Below are positions 20,447 to 28,838 of a DNA stretch of 28,838 nt, one piece after another (the first letter of the stretch is position 1; each line of letters starts with the position of its first letter). The notes beneath the pieces were generated by a model. That model was not told the DNA's origin, searched no databases, and saw only the letters and a program-made list of their open reading frames with translations. This DNA is from Elysia marginata. Taxonomy: Eukaryota; Mollusca; Gastropoda; Plakobranchidae. A program made the position numbers and the translations under genes. The stretch lies in assembly GCA_019649035.1 (NCBI GenBank), contig BMAT01013781.1, forward strand, positions 379,027 through 407,864, read 5' to 3'.

Positions 20447-21299
20447 TGGATATGTTCCGCTTTTTTTCATTCCTACTCGGCTTCTTGTTATTGTTATATT
20501 TATTGTTTTTATTATCGTTATCACAGTTATTGTTGTTACTCATACTATTTGCTTTTATCATCAAATATCATCATCATTGAAATCATCGTAATTAATATCA
20601 TCAGTGGTGTCTTTGTTAAATTTACCATTATTGTTTCCTTATTACTATGATTATAATAATTGTAGCTGTTCAGTTATTCTTGTTGTTGTTGTTGTTGTTG
20701 TTACTGTTGTGTGCACCACTATTCTTGTTACGAATAGCTTATATCATCCAACCCCTGTTTCTATAAGTCATAAAAAGCCTCAAAATCTGTATTTCGATGA
20801 ATGGTTTTCTTTTTTTTTTTTTGTCTTCTTGTTTGCTTTGCTGTAACGGTTACATAGACATCGTCTACGTTGCTAAATATAATTGATTTCAATGAACTAA
20901 ATATATGTCTCAACATTGATTAGTCGTTAGATCAGATTTTGAACTTTAAGAATTATGTTATACATTGAAACAAAAGCGATGTTAGATTATCTACAACTTC
21001 CAGAATGTTTTTAGTTTTTCTCAGTGTGGCGTAAAATAGTGCCTAAGACGAAAATTTTAGTTTTAAAGTCACATCTAAAGTGCTAAGATTATTTTAGTTG
21101 GTAATTTATTTATTACTTTTTAATTCATTTGAAGCCATGCAAGGAAACTTATTTAGTTTAATAAGAGCTGCTCTTTAAAGCTAAAGGCTCTGAATATTTC
21201 AATTCCTCAAGTTGTAAAGAAAAAAATATGAAATCTGGGTGTTTTTTTTCGCTTTCACTTACCTTGAATTAAAAAAACCCAATGTTTTGGTGACTAATT
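20447..21299. other. Low-complexity and AT-rich intergenic DNA
   Basis: Triplet-rich DNA (TTA, TCA, and TTG at 20683-20702), a T run at about 20810-20821, then featureless AT-rich sequence. No gene seen. Confidence 0.5.
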
Positions 21300-21690
21300 C
21301 TTCAGCAAATGCCTCATCCGACGTTAGACTTTTGTTTAGGAGCGCAAGTCTTGGTCAAGCCAAGAAAGAAACTGGCAACATTACGGCAAAAGATGGTATA
21401 CTTATAGCCAAGCTCTAGACGCCCTGAAGCCTTTGTCTCGGTCAGGATAACGGAGGTGGCTGGCGATGGTCATTAGTTTGGTAATTATGGTACAATGACC
21501 TAGGCGTGCCACAGGCAATGCAGCTGCTTCTATTGATCTTTGAGCTGCACTGGTGCTTTTGCAGTTCATCTTGTCTTTGTTTGCAAGGTGTAACCGGTGT
21601 GAATCAGCTGATTAGGATTATTGGGAAAACCCACTTAAGGTAATGTGGATGTCCGTCTCTGGTATTGGCTCGAATCGGCTTACAATTGTT
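21300..21690. promoter_or_regulatory. GC-richer motif-dense block, possible conserved regulatory element or small gene
   Basis: About 390 bases with much higher G+C than either flank and no simple repeat. It contains an inverted repeat (GGTCATT at 21468-21474, AATGACC at 21494-21500) around a TAATTA homeodomain-type core, two CAGCTG E-box words (21521-21526, 21605-21610), and an ATTAGG word at 21611. A 55-codon ATG-to-stop frame runs on the minus strand (21569-21402). Enhancer, small ORF or old repeat are all possible. Confidence 0.3.
21402..21569 (-). CDS. Possible small ORF (55 residues)
   Basis: ATG to TAA on the minus strand, beginning MNCKSTSAAQRSIEAAALPV and ending FRASRAWL, inside the GC-richer block. 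There is no signal peptide, membrane segment or known motif. It is reported because the block has coding-like composition, but random occurrence is quite possible. Confidence 0.15.
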   Translation of the reverse strand: MNCKSTSAAQRSIEAAALPVARLGHCTIITKLMTIASHLRYPDRDKGFRASRAWL

Positions 21691-22264
21691 TTGTCTTGTT
21701 AGATAGAACAATTAAAATTTTTTCGTTTTCTTTGGTTTTATTTCTTTGCGGTTTTTTTTTGCTCATTTTGATTGTTCAAAATATCCAAAATTATCGAGCT
21801 CCTAAATAAAATTAAAATCAGTGATTGAAAATGCTTTTTTACTCTTCCGAATCTTCTAAAGGGAATCAAGCCACATGACGATTTGCTTCAAAAAAATTAA
21901 AAAGCTAACATTTTTAATTAGCTATCCTTTTCGTTTTAAAGATCTTAGTCAAAAGTAGTACTAAAATAGTTTTAGAGGTATTATACTTGCAGCCTTTTTC
22001 GGGTAAAAACAAACTTATATATAAAGAATATTGATCAGCAAGTCATTCATTTTAATCAAAATCTTTCAACCTGTTGTTTATTTTATAGTTGTGACACTAT
22101 ATAGTTGTACACAATTAAGCTCTTGCCTCTCTTGAAACTTTATCTATTGTATACTTCTATGTTTGATGTATGTAGGGCGTTAGAAGTCTGTAAACCTTTA
22201 AAAATAGGATTTTGGTGGTAGTCATTATTAATCATTACTACTTTCCTTAATGGTTTATAGTTAT
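21691..22264. other. AT-rich intergenic stretch
   Basis: No gene, repeat array or mobile element recognised before the LINE tail begins. Confidence 0.5.
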
Positions 22265-22378
22265 ATTATAATTATTTATCATCGTCATCATCATCATCAT
22301 TATTAATATTTTTTATCATTGTATTGCTATTACTATTGTTATTATCATCATCATCATCATTATCATCACTATCATTGC
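22265..22378 (-). repeat. GAT-type triplet tail at the LINE 3' end
   Basis: Imperfect GAT/AAT triplets on the minus strand (ATC/ATT on plus), directly abutting the last LINE-derived bases. Some LINE clades end in short tandem repeats instead of poly(A). This array is probably that tail, extended by slippage. Confidence 0.7.
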
Positions 22379-22890
22379 CTCTATCAATCACCTTTTCCAG
22401 GGTTTAGGCCGCAAACCAACTGCCACCTATGTCTGCCCTGGATCAGCTTTTTACCTTATTCTATGTAACCTTCCAAGTCTTTTCAAGTCCACTCCCTGTC
22501 CTCTTTTCATGGTTCCATACGGCTGTCCCTCCTCCTTTTCCCTGCCGGCTTCAATATCGCGCTCCCTTGGCTATGCTTTTTTTTGTCTTTGGTTAATGCG
22601 TGCCCAATGCATTTCCATCTTCTTTTACCAACATCTTCGGCTTATGGCGTTTATTTGATTCTCCTCAACATATCTTCCTGTCTGTCTCTCCAACTCACCC
22701 TGAGGAGTCTTCTTTGGCATATGTTGTGAAGCCTTTTGATGTTCCAAGTTTCACACCCATAGGGTTTAACGTTCCAATTGAAGATTCTTGTTTGGCCTTA
22801 AGAGAGATCTATCTTGATTTCCAGGTCTTGCTGAGAGCATTTCATGCCATCAGTGCCTTTACTAGTCTTGATTTTATGTCTGCTTCAGTA

Positions 22891-22892
<2 letters not shown>

Positions 22893-22934
<42 letters not shown>
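22893..22934. repeat. TC dinucleotide repeat inside the LINE
   Basis: About 21 perfect TC units between the reverse transcriptase and the C-terminal LINE region. It interrupts the LINE sequence and has presumably grown by slippage. Confidence 0.95.
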
Positions 22935-22939
<5 letters not shown>

Positions 22940-23534
22940 TTCTGTCTTTCATGCTTCCAACGTAGCAGAAAGGTTCTATTTCCTCAAGAGTTTTTCCCGT
23001 GGGTTTTACCTGTTGGTTTTCTGTTGATGCTATCTTTGACCTTAAGACTTTGGACTAAACTGCATGAATGTGGAGTCCAATCAATTTGGAGGTTTAAAGC
23101 AGATCTGTCTTTTTTTACATTTGTTAGTGTGTGTGAGATAGCAAGCCTACATGGTAGTCCAGACTGGATAGCTGTGTCCACAATGTCCGTTGTAGGTCAT
23201 TTCATCTATCATGAGTTCCTTCTTTCATTAACTACCCAATCGTAAGTATAAACAGGATCTGCGACAGAAGTCATCCTTGTTTCATCCCTGTCTTGATATC
23301 GATGCTGTTTTAGAACCCCCTCGTGTAAAACCTGCAGGTCGTGCCATCATACATGCTTTTAATGTTTACTTAGTGCTGTCGGATCCCATGATGTCTTGAA
23401 ATGTTCCATAGTGCTGGTTGGTCGATGCTGTCAAAAGCTTTTTCAAAGTCAATGAAGGTAACATTATAATGTGGCAATTTGATCTTTTGTTGACCTGTTT
23501 TCTACAATCCCACCTGCTCCTCTCCAAGTTTGCG

Positions 23535-23610
23535 TGGGGCAGTGAGGCTCAGTGGTTTGCGCGTCGGATTTGTGATCCGGCGTTTGCAGGTTCTATTCTC
23601 AACCACGACC
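23535..23610 (+). pseudogene. tRNA-like head of the SINE
   Basis: RNA polymerase III A and B boxes spaced as in a tRNA, with a degenerate acceptor stem. It is part of the SINE, not a working tRNA gene: the B box deviates (GGTTCTATT) and the sequence runs on into the SINE body. Confidence 0.7.
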
Positions 23611-23865
23611 CAAGTTGTAATTTTCTTAAGAAAGCGATTTATCCCAATTTTCTTTTGTCCATCCACCTGTAAAATGGTTATTTAACTAAGATAAGTGCTT
23701 GGAATGCTTTGAGTCTTAGTATTCGCGCGCCTTACAGGCTGCGGTACTGGAATGCTCTGAAAGATGGGTTGAATTTGCTTTGGTAAGTATTAGCCTGCTG
23801 GTGGAATGTTAATTCTTGAGACTGCCTTCGGTGGTAGAAGACTATAACCATATTTTTTTTTATTG
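23535..23865 (+). mobile_element. tRNA-derived SINE nested in the LINE
   Basis: It starts with a tRNA-like head. GGCTCAGTGGTT (23546-23557) matches an A box, and GGTTCTATTCT (23589-23599) matches a B box. The body holds TCCACCTGTAAAATGG (about 23660-23675), a word I associate with widespread metazoan and molluscan SINEs. It ends CTTGAGACTGCC ... CTATAACC with an A/T-rich TATTG-type tail. The flanking LINE bases join in frame if the element is removed (Asp-Ser-Val-Asp-Ala), which fixes both edges. No target-site duplication is visible. Confidence 0.8.
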
Positions 23866-24599
23866 TCGACTGAATCTTCTATCCTGTTCAGCATAATCCA
23901 GCTGAAAACTTTTCCTGGGACTGATAGGAGTGTGATTTTGTCTGTAGTTTACACGTTCGCTGAGATCTTCGTTCTTTGGTATCTTTTTCAAATGGCCTTC
24001 TTTTCAGTGTTCAGGAAATTTTTCCCCGCTCTCGATTTTGGCAAAAAAAGGATGTAAAGGTACTGCGGTTAGAGATGGATCTGCTTTAGGCGCTTGTGGT
24101 AGGGTCTCGTCAGGGCCGGCAGCTTTCTCTGGGTTGAGTTTGTTGATTGCATCTATCATCTTTTCTTGGATGGAATATCACAGCAAGTAAGTAGTTTTTT
24201 CTTGCCGCTATGATTCTTGTGGGTTGCTTAGTGGGGGTCTAGCCTGTTCAGTAGCTCTCTAAAATATTCTATTTTATGGCTTGCCTGAACTGCCATACTC
24301 CCCTGTGAGTAGTTTAGTTGTCTGGTAGAGTATTTTAACATGTCATTCAGGTGGTGCTTACTCTCCCCTTTTTTGTTAATCCATTCTTGTTCGTGTTTTG
24401 TCTTGCCAGAGAAATCTCTTTATATTTTGTGGCTAACCCATATTTCTCTTGGGTCTGTTCTTTGAAACCAAGTACCAAGTACCAAGTCCTGGTATTTTGT
24501 AACCAAGGCTTCCTTGACGTTGGTCCAGCAAGCTGTTCCATCTTCTATGAAATTCTCAAAAACTCGAAATATTTTTTTTAATTTTTGGGTGAATCTTTT

Positions 24600-24600
<1 letters not shown>

Positions 24601-24631
<31 letters not shown>
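24601..24631. repeat. TTG triplet repeat inside the LINE
   Basis: About ten TTG units, read as poly-Gln on the minus strand. A repeat expansion inside the LINE linker. Confidence 0.95.
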
Positions 24632-24835
24632 CTCCTGTAGTAGTTTGACTTAGATTTTTTCGGCTTTGATTTTCTCTGTTAAGGTGTTTCTTTAGACGGA
24701 GTTTAACTTCTGCCAGCATCATGTGAAGATCTGAACCAACTTCTGCATCTCTGACTGTCCTTATATCTCTAAGTGAGCGTCTGTCTGAATCTGATGGAGA
24801 TTTAAAAGTGATCAATTTGGTTTTTTGCTATTTCG

Positions 24836-25430
24836 TCCCGTGATACACAGGCTTCCTAAGATTAGATTGTTTAAAACAAAAAAGTCTGCAAAGCGCTCGC
24901 CAGGATGCCCTTGATTGTCTTTTTCCTTTGTCTCTATAAACGATGTTGTTACTGCCAATATTTTGCGTTTTCATGGCCAAACAATAGGTTTGTGATAGCT
25001 TATCCAGAACTACTTGCAGCCTGTTATAGATCAAGTCCTTCTCCTCTCTGGTAGAGTCGTAGGTTGGGGCATGTACTTGTATCAAGTTCATATTGATTCT
25101 CTTATTATTAATGGCAAACGACGTCATAATCATGCATTCTCCGTGTGATTCCCAACCTCTAGTGTTCTTTGAGCCAACCTTTAACAGCATCGAAACTACT
25201 CGTTCACTGTAGGTGTGGTCGTCCCTGCCAGAAGAAAGATTTACCTCACCGGTGGCAAGGCATTTTTGTCCAGACTGCGGCCAGTAGGTTTCTCCGACAC
25301 CAAGTATGTGCAGATGGTATTTTTTTTTTATATCTTGTGTGATTTGCACAGACTTAATCTGGGAGGTCTCAGGTGTAGAGGTTCGAAGCGGCTTTGTCTG
25401 CCCAGCGTTCTCAAGCCGAAACTCCCCCAT
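24836..25430 (-). pseudogene. LINE endonuclease fragment
   Basis: A 198-codon open stretch. It carries the catalytic Glu in GVGETYW (about 25289) and the HAPTYDS motif. Where GDxN is expected it reads MKTQNIG, so the core is deleted. After a stop near 24830 the homology goes on in another frame (DVRT-like, then GSDLHMM at about 24745, where the usual SDH has lost its His). Confidence 0.8.
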
Positions 25431-25624
25431 CTCCCAAAACGATTAGTGTTCGGTTAGTGTTCTGTGTTTTTGTTGCAACTTTTTTGTTTTACCTGGCTGG
25501 TTGCAAGCCCAGCGCCGAACACTGGTTTGCTGTTTTAAACGATCTCAAACAACAGGTGTGTGCTGTGGTTGGCGTTCTTATCTCCCCTCTAATAGAGCGC
25601 TCCGTCACCACACGGGTATATTGT

Positions 25625-25805
25625 AATTAGAATCGTTAATATTATTTTTATTATTGTTCTTGTTATTGTCGTTGTTATAATCATTACATAATTTCTTTTA
25701 TTATAACTATTATCCACATTATTAATGATATATATATATATAAACAATATGACTATATATTATTTTAATTATTTCAAATATTGTTATTACTATAAAAAAA
25801 ATTGT
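25625..25805. repeat. TTA/TTG-rich and TA simple repeats beside the LINE 5' end
   Basis: Imperfect TTA/TTG triplets, then (TA)n at 25729-25742. The LINE is thus bordered by triplet-rich DNA at both ends. Confidence 0.75.
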
Positions 25806-26309
25806 CCTATTGTTTTTAATTCCTACTTTGTTTTAGTATGATTTCCTTTGTTGTCTTATAAATTTGTTGGATTTTTGTTTGTAAAGAGGCTGTTGCTTTG
25901 CATCCGTTCTGTTTATGTGGGGTAATAAAATCACAGCAACTCTATATAGATCAAAGCACCAGGCATAGCAATTAGCTTTCTTACTGTTTGCAGTTTAAGC
26001 AATAACAGAAAAGTTCGGATAGAATTGATTATCTTTGTAATTCATTGCACTTTGTGTTGTGAAAATTGATAACGCACCCGTACTCCATCCGACTCGGATG
26101 TTTACAGTAATGGTACCGCCCCATGATATTTTTATGTGGTCAAAGATTTATATTTACCGAATTTTGTCCTAGAATCACAGTCGTTTTTTACTTCCTCGTT
26201 TGTAGACAACTGGTCTGGCGGTACACAGTTGTTCTTTTCTAATATTTTCCATCTTGTCTGCTTCATCTATGTAACTTTAAGAGTTAAACGTCTTCTTGGT
26301 CTTTAACTA
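25806..26309. other. Intergenic stretch with scattered regulatory-like words
   Basis: No gene seen. There are ATCAAAG (TCF/LEF-like, 25952-25958) and CAATTAG (homeodomain-like, 25969-25975) words, and a less AT-rich patch at 26075-26125. All could be chance. Confidence 0.4.
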
Positions 26310-26590
26310 TATTTGCCAGACTTAGCAGCGGCGGGACAAGCGAGATTTAGCTATCCACTAGGTCCTATATAACAAAAGTCAAATAATACACTTGATACAA
26401 ACTGGTTGTTCCTGTTGTCTTGGTCAACGCAATACTGTACTTACCGCCACCCGTGGCTGTTGATTTGGCAAGGAAGGTTGTAATTTAGTCACCATTGCAA
26501 ATCACCTGTAACTCGGGCTGTAAGCAAGACCATTACCCGCGGCAGGTATGAGCTGGCGGCCTTTCCTGTGATTAGGCTTTGAACTTTCTC
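26310..26590. promoter_or_regulatory. GC-richer block: possible first exon or conserved regulatory element
   Basis: About 280 bases, less AT-rich than both flanks and free of simple repeats. The minus strand carries a strong donor (GCG|GTAAGT at 26445/26444), preceded by an ATG at 26495 and 17 open codons. The block also holds an octamer-like ATTGCAAAT (26494-26502), an E-box CACCTG (26503-26508) and GTGATTAGG (26568-26576). Confidence 0.3.
26445..26495 (-). CDS. Candidate first coding exon, unrecognised
   Basis: ATG followed by MVTKLQPSLPNQQPRVA, ending in phase 0 at the donor GCG|GTAAGT. I find no matching downstream exon on the minus strand within the window. If real, the rest of the gene lies in the decayed region downstream, which looks unlikely, or beyond the window. 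Confidence 0.2.
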
Positions 26591-28785
26591 TAGGATTCAG
26601 ACCAGTTGGTTTCAACAATCTTTTTTTATAATGGAGCAAAAGCCTAAAATGTCAGCATCTTCTTCTTGGATGCGAGACAACATAAAGCTTCAAATATATT
26701 TGATTTAAAGATATCCACCTCTAAAAATTTATAAGGGCACATTTTTTTATTCTAGTATGTTTTGGAGAGCTCCTTGTCTAAATTTCAAACCTCAAGCGAC
26801 GTCAGCATTTACTGCCGTCTAGACCTAGATTCGAATGCTAGCCGTTGTAAGAGCTAAAATAAAGACACATGTTTCAAAACACAGGTTTGTTCGCAGTTAC
26901 TTTGTTCTATTAGAATGCGCCTTTTTATTGAGAATTCCCGTTTACCAAAGTTTTTATGTTTAAAATTTGACCAAATCGAACGTAAAAGCTTACTCTTTAA
27001 AATGCAGAATTCTGGAACAGACAAATAGCACGAGAAAAGGGAACTGTTGGTCAATTGATACACATAAATGAAAATTAAGCCATATCTATTAATCTAGATC
27101 TATATATTTTTATCTTATATACATAGATATCTAAAACTAAATATAGATCTCGGTCTCAGCTACTCTAAGTTACCAATATTTTGACAGGGTTTGTATGACA
27201 ACATCATGAAGTTTTTTTTTTACTTGTGACCTCTAAGCGACAGTGTCGAGTGTCATAGCTATCTGTTAGTCTAGTTATAGTTCATTTTCACCGTTCGTAA
27301 GAGGGTCAAAATGGCTGGAGTGGTTTATAAACAAACAGTACCTAAAACACCCTAAGTATATAGTTCCCTTTAGTAAAGTGTAATTAGCTAAAAAAAACAA
27401 AAAAAACAAAAGTATGAAGATATTAAGTATTTGATAAGCTAGGGCATCGCACAGATTAAGAGTGCACAATTATATGGATTCCGGAGTAGAAAGCCAATTA
27501 ACAATTACACTCTCATCTGGTTTGTTTCATTAAAAGAAAAAAAATAATGCGTGTTTTTCACTCTTGTGTGTCATAACAACCTTGGCGTATCAATACAGGG
27601 TTTTTGTTTGTTTTCAGCAACATTTACATCTACTAAAATTTTATTTATATTCGTAACAAAAAATTCAGTTGTATGAAGTGTGTCTTATGTTTTGTTGTAT
27701 CGCATTCCAGGTCATCACCTGCACGTGGTGGCACTCAGCAGCCCTATTACTTCACGTTATCAGTTTTTGACATTTTGCCCTGTCTTGCGCAAGTGCTTTT
27801 ATGTCTCCCATGGTTGTTCAGTACTTAGTCTCTTTTTAACTCAGTTGAGAAATTTGTTCTGTGATGTTTACCTAGATTTGTAACCTCTTTCAGCGTAAAA
27901 AGGCTCGTGTTTCTTTTTTGATAGGAATGTCATCGTTTATCTACAGCTTGGGACCGAGGAAGCTACATCCAGCATGATAAAGACTTTTCTTACCTGTTCT
28001 CTGTTTGTAAAAAGTATTCGTATTTTTATGTTTGGGAAAATGTAAGCAGTTTTTGCCAAAATACATCGTAGATTTTTTCTGTGAGGGTTAAGGTCCAAAA
28101 CTCAAATCCCAAAGTTGGTAATTGGTATTGATTATACTATCTAGGGGTGTAATTCTTGTTTCTCCTTTGTGTTTGACCCATCTCCCTTTTATCAACATCT
28201 GGTACAACTAGCAAAGATCAGGATAAGAGACGTCTTTCTTCCGATCACATTCTCTTGATATCAAATAAAAGAAGATACATTATATCGTCTCTCTTCTCTT
28301 TCTTGGTGTTAGTAAAAAAATAATGTACTTTGTGTTTTATTTTTGTTCGTTTTAAGCTGAAATTCTAGTGTATTGAATTTCAATGACATTATTATATTTC
28401 TCATAAATTATGTCTACATCGCCGGCATATATACATGGTACTACATTGTATTTCTATGCTTCTACCTCAGATTTCTTTCTGCTCGAGATAGGTGATGTGT
28501 TGTATATTAAGAGTACAGAATATTACTAATGAGACTTTTCATAGTCCTCTATGTCATATGAAAGAGTCAAGAGACATCAGGGAAAAGAAATAGAAACTAG
28601 ATTTGCATTGCAAGTAGATTTCTGCCACATTTCCATCGTTGCATTAGTGAGATCAGCAAAAAATAGTTTTATAAAATACTATTTATTACTAATTCCAAGG
28701 CCCCTAATTCGCACAAAATAATGACTGGGCGTTAAGTACCCGTTAAGTAATAATTTGTAAAAGAAAGATTACACAAATCAAGAAG
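26591..28785. other. AT-rich non-coding stretch
   Basis: No gene supported. It contains TAGATCTA words at 27091-27150 and a 67-codon open frame at 27680-27883 behind an acceptor-like TTCCAG, with no features I recognise. Confidence 0.5.
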
Positions 28786-28838
28786 TCATGATAATAGTAG
28801 TAGTACGATTTAGGACGAGTAGTAGTAGTAGTAGTAGT
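28786..28838. repeat. GTA/AGT microsatellite cut by the window end
   Basis: Short TAG/AGT units at about 28794-28803, then uninterrupted AGT from 28818 to the last base. The array probably continues beyond the window. Confidence 0.9.

Larger units (their letters stand above)
23076..24300 (-). pseudogene. LINE reverse transcriptase, split by a SINE
   Basis: Motifs appear in the expected order on the minus strand. EYFRELLNR and KAAGPD lie at about 24260-24110. GHLKKIP and ITLLSVPGKVFSWIMLNRIED lead to the break at 23866. After the SINE come a frameshifted QVGL segment, FIDFEKAFDSIDQPALW (about 23453-23403), GMKQG with a stop, and LLSHTH (about 23120-23105). The catalytic ADD motif just before LLSHTH is destroyed. 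Confidence 0.82.
22379..25600 (-). mobile_element. Decayed non-LTR retrotransposon (LINE, endonuclease + reverse transcriptase)
   Basis: Nearly the whole layout can be followed on the minus strand, with frameshifts and stops. Order: 5' leader (about 25600-25430), AP-type endonuclease (about 25400-24740: HILGVGETYW, NLIQVHAPTYDS), linker, reverse transcriptase (about 24260-23080: KAAGPD, GHLKKIP, ITLLSVPGKVFS, FIDFEKAFDSID, GMKQG..LLS), and a C-terminal region (about 22895-22440: TEADIKSRLVKAL, and a degraded RRWKWIGH-like segment). It is dead: the catalytic Asp pair of motif C is lost, the endonuclease SDH reads SDL, and the GDxN motif is gone. Without the SINE it is about 2.9 kb, near full length for compact LINEs. 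Clade (RTE-like or CR1-like) is not resolved. Confidence 0.88.

Noticed and set aside
20272..20650. Leu/Ser-rich plus-strand frames resembling membrane proteins
   Set aside because: Hydrophobicity comes from CT and TTA simple repeats, not from a gene.
22600..23245. Plus-strand frames of 121 and 133 codons
   Set aside because: They are antisense to the decayed LINE and run through the TC repeat.
23535..23610. A genuine tRNA gene
   Set aside because: The A and B boxes are tRNA-like, but the B box is degenerate and the sequence continues into a SINE body and tail.
27680..27883. 67-codon plus-strand frame behind an acceptor-like TTCCAG
   Set aside because: No donor, domain or coding-like composition supports it, and other frames are equally open for short spans.

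Overview
The window reads as nuclear DNA of a bilaterian animal, most likely a mollusc and perhaps a gastropod. The grounds are spliced genes with GT-AG introns, an AT-rich background, many triplet microsatellites, scattered TAGATCTA palindromes, a decayed LINE with an endonuclease-reverse transcriptase layout, and a tRNA-derived SINE whose body resembles families I associate with molluscs. The mollusc placement is inference. There is no prokaryotic signal: no operons, ribosome binding sites or CRISPR array.

Two protein-coding genes are well supported, both on the minus strand. The first (13365 down to 4509) has seven coding exons whose donors, acceptors and phases all agree. It gives a predicted 1,472-residue protein with a BTB/POZ domain (about residues 850-965) followed by a BACK region (about 966-1085). 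These are set between a very long low-complexity N-terminal part and a long C-terminal tail without Kelch repeats. The second (17588 down to 16758) is a single-exon ORF for a 276-residue secreted protein: signal peptide, acidic segment, Arg/Gly-rich centre with many di- and tribasic sites, and acidic C-terminus. A TATA-like box lies about 60 bases upstream of its start.

Layout: 1-4508 is non-coding with microsatellites, a 39-bp tandem duplication and two less AT-rich unexplained islands. 4509-13365 is the BTB-BACK gene. 13366-16757 is intergenic. 16758-17588 is the secreted-protein gene. 17589-22264 is intergenic with simple repeats, an assembly gap (18123-18266) inside a GAA tract, and a GC-richer block at 21300-21690. 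22379-25600 is a nearly full-length but dead LINE on the minus strand, with a GAT-type 3' tail (22265-22378), a TC-repeat expansion and a nested plus-strand SINE (23535-23865). 25620-28838 is non-coding, with one block at 26310-26590 that could be a first exon or a regulatory element, and a GTA microsatellite cut by the window end.

The two genes show no evident functional link beyond sharing a strand. I do not see a clear undescribed multi-gene system. The most interesting items are the unusual BTB-BACK architecture, the unrecognised secreted Arg/Gly-rich protein, the SINE-in-LINE nesting with no visible target-site duplication, and the GC-richer motif-dense blocks in the intergenic DNA.
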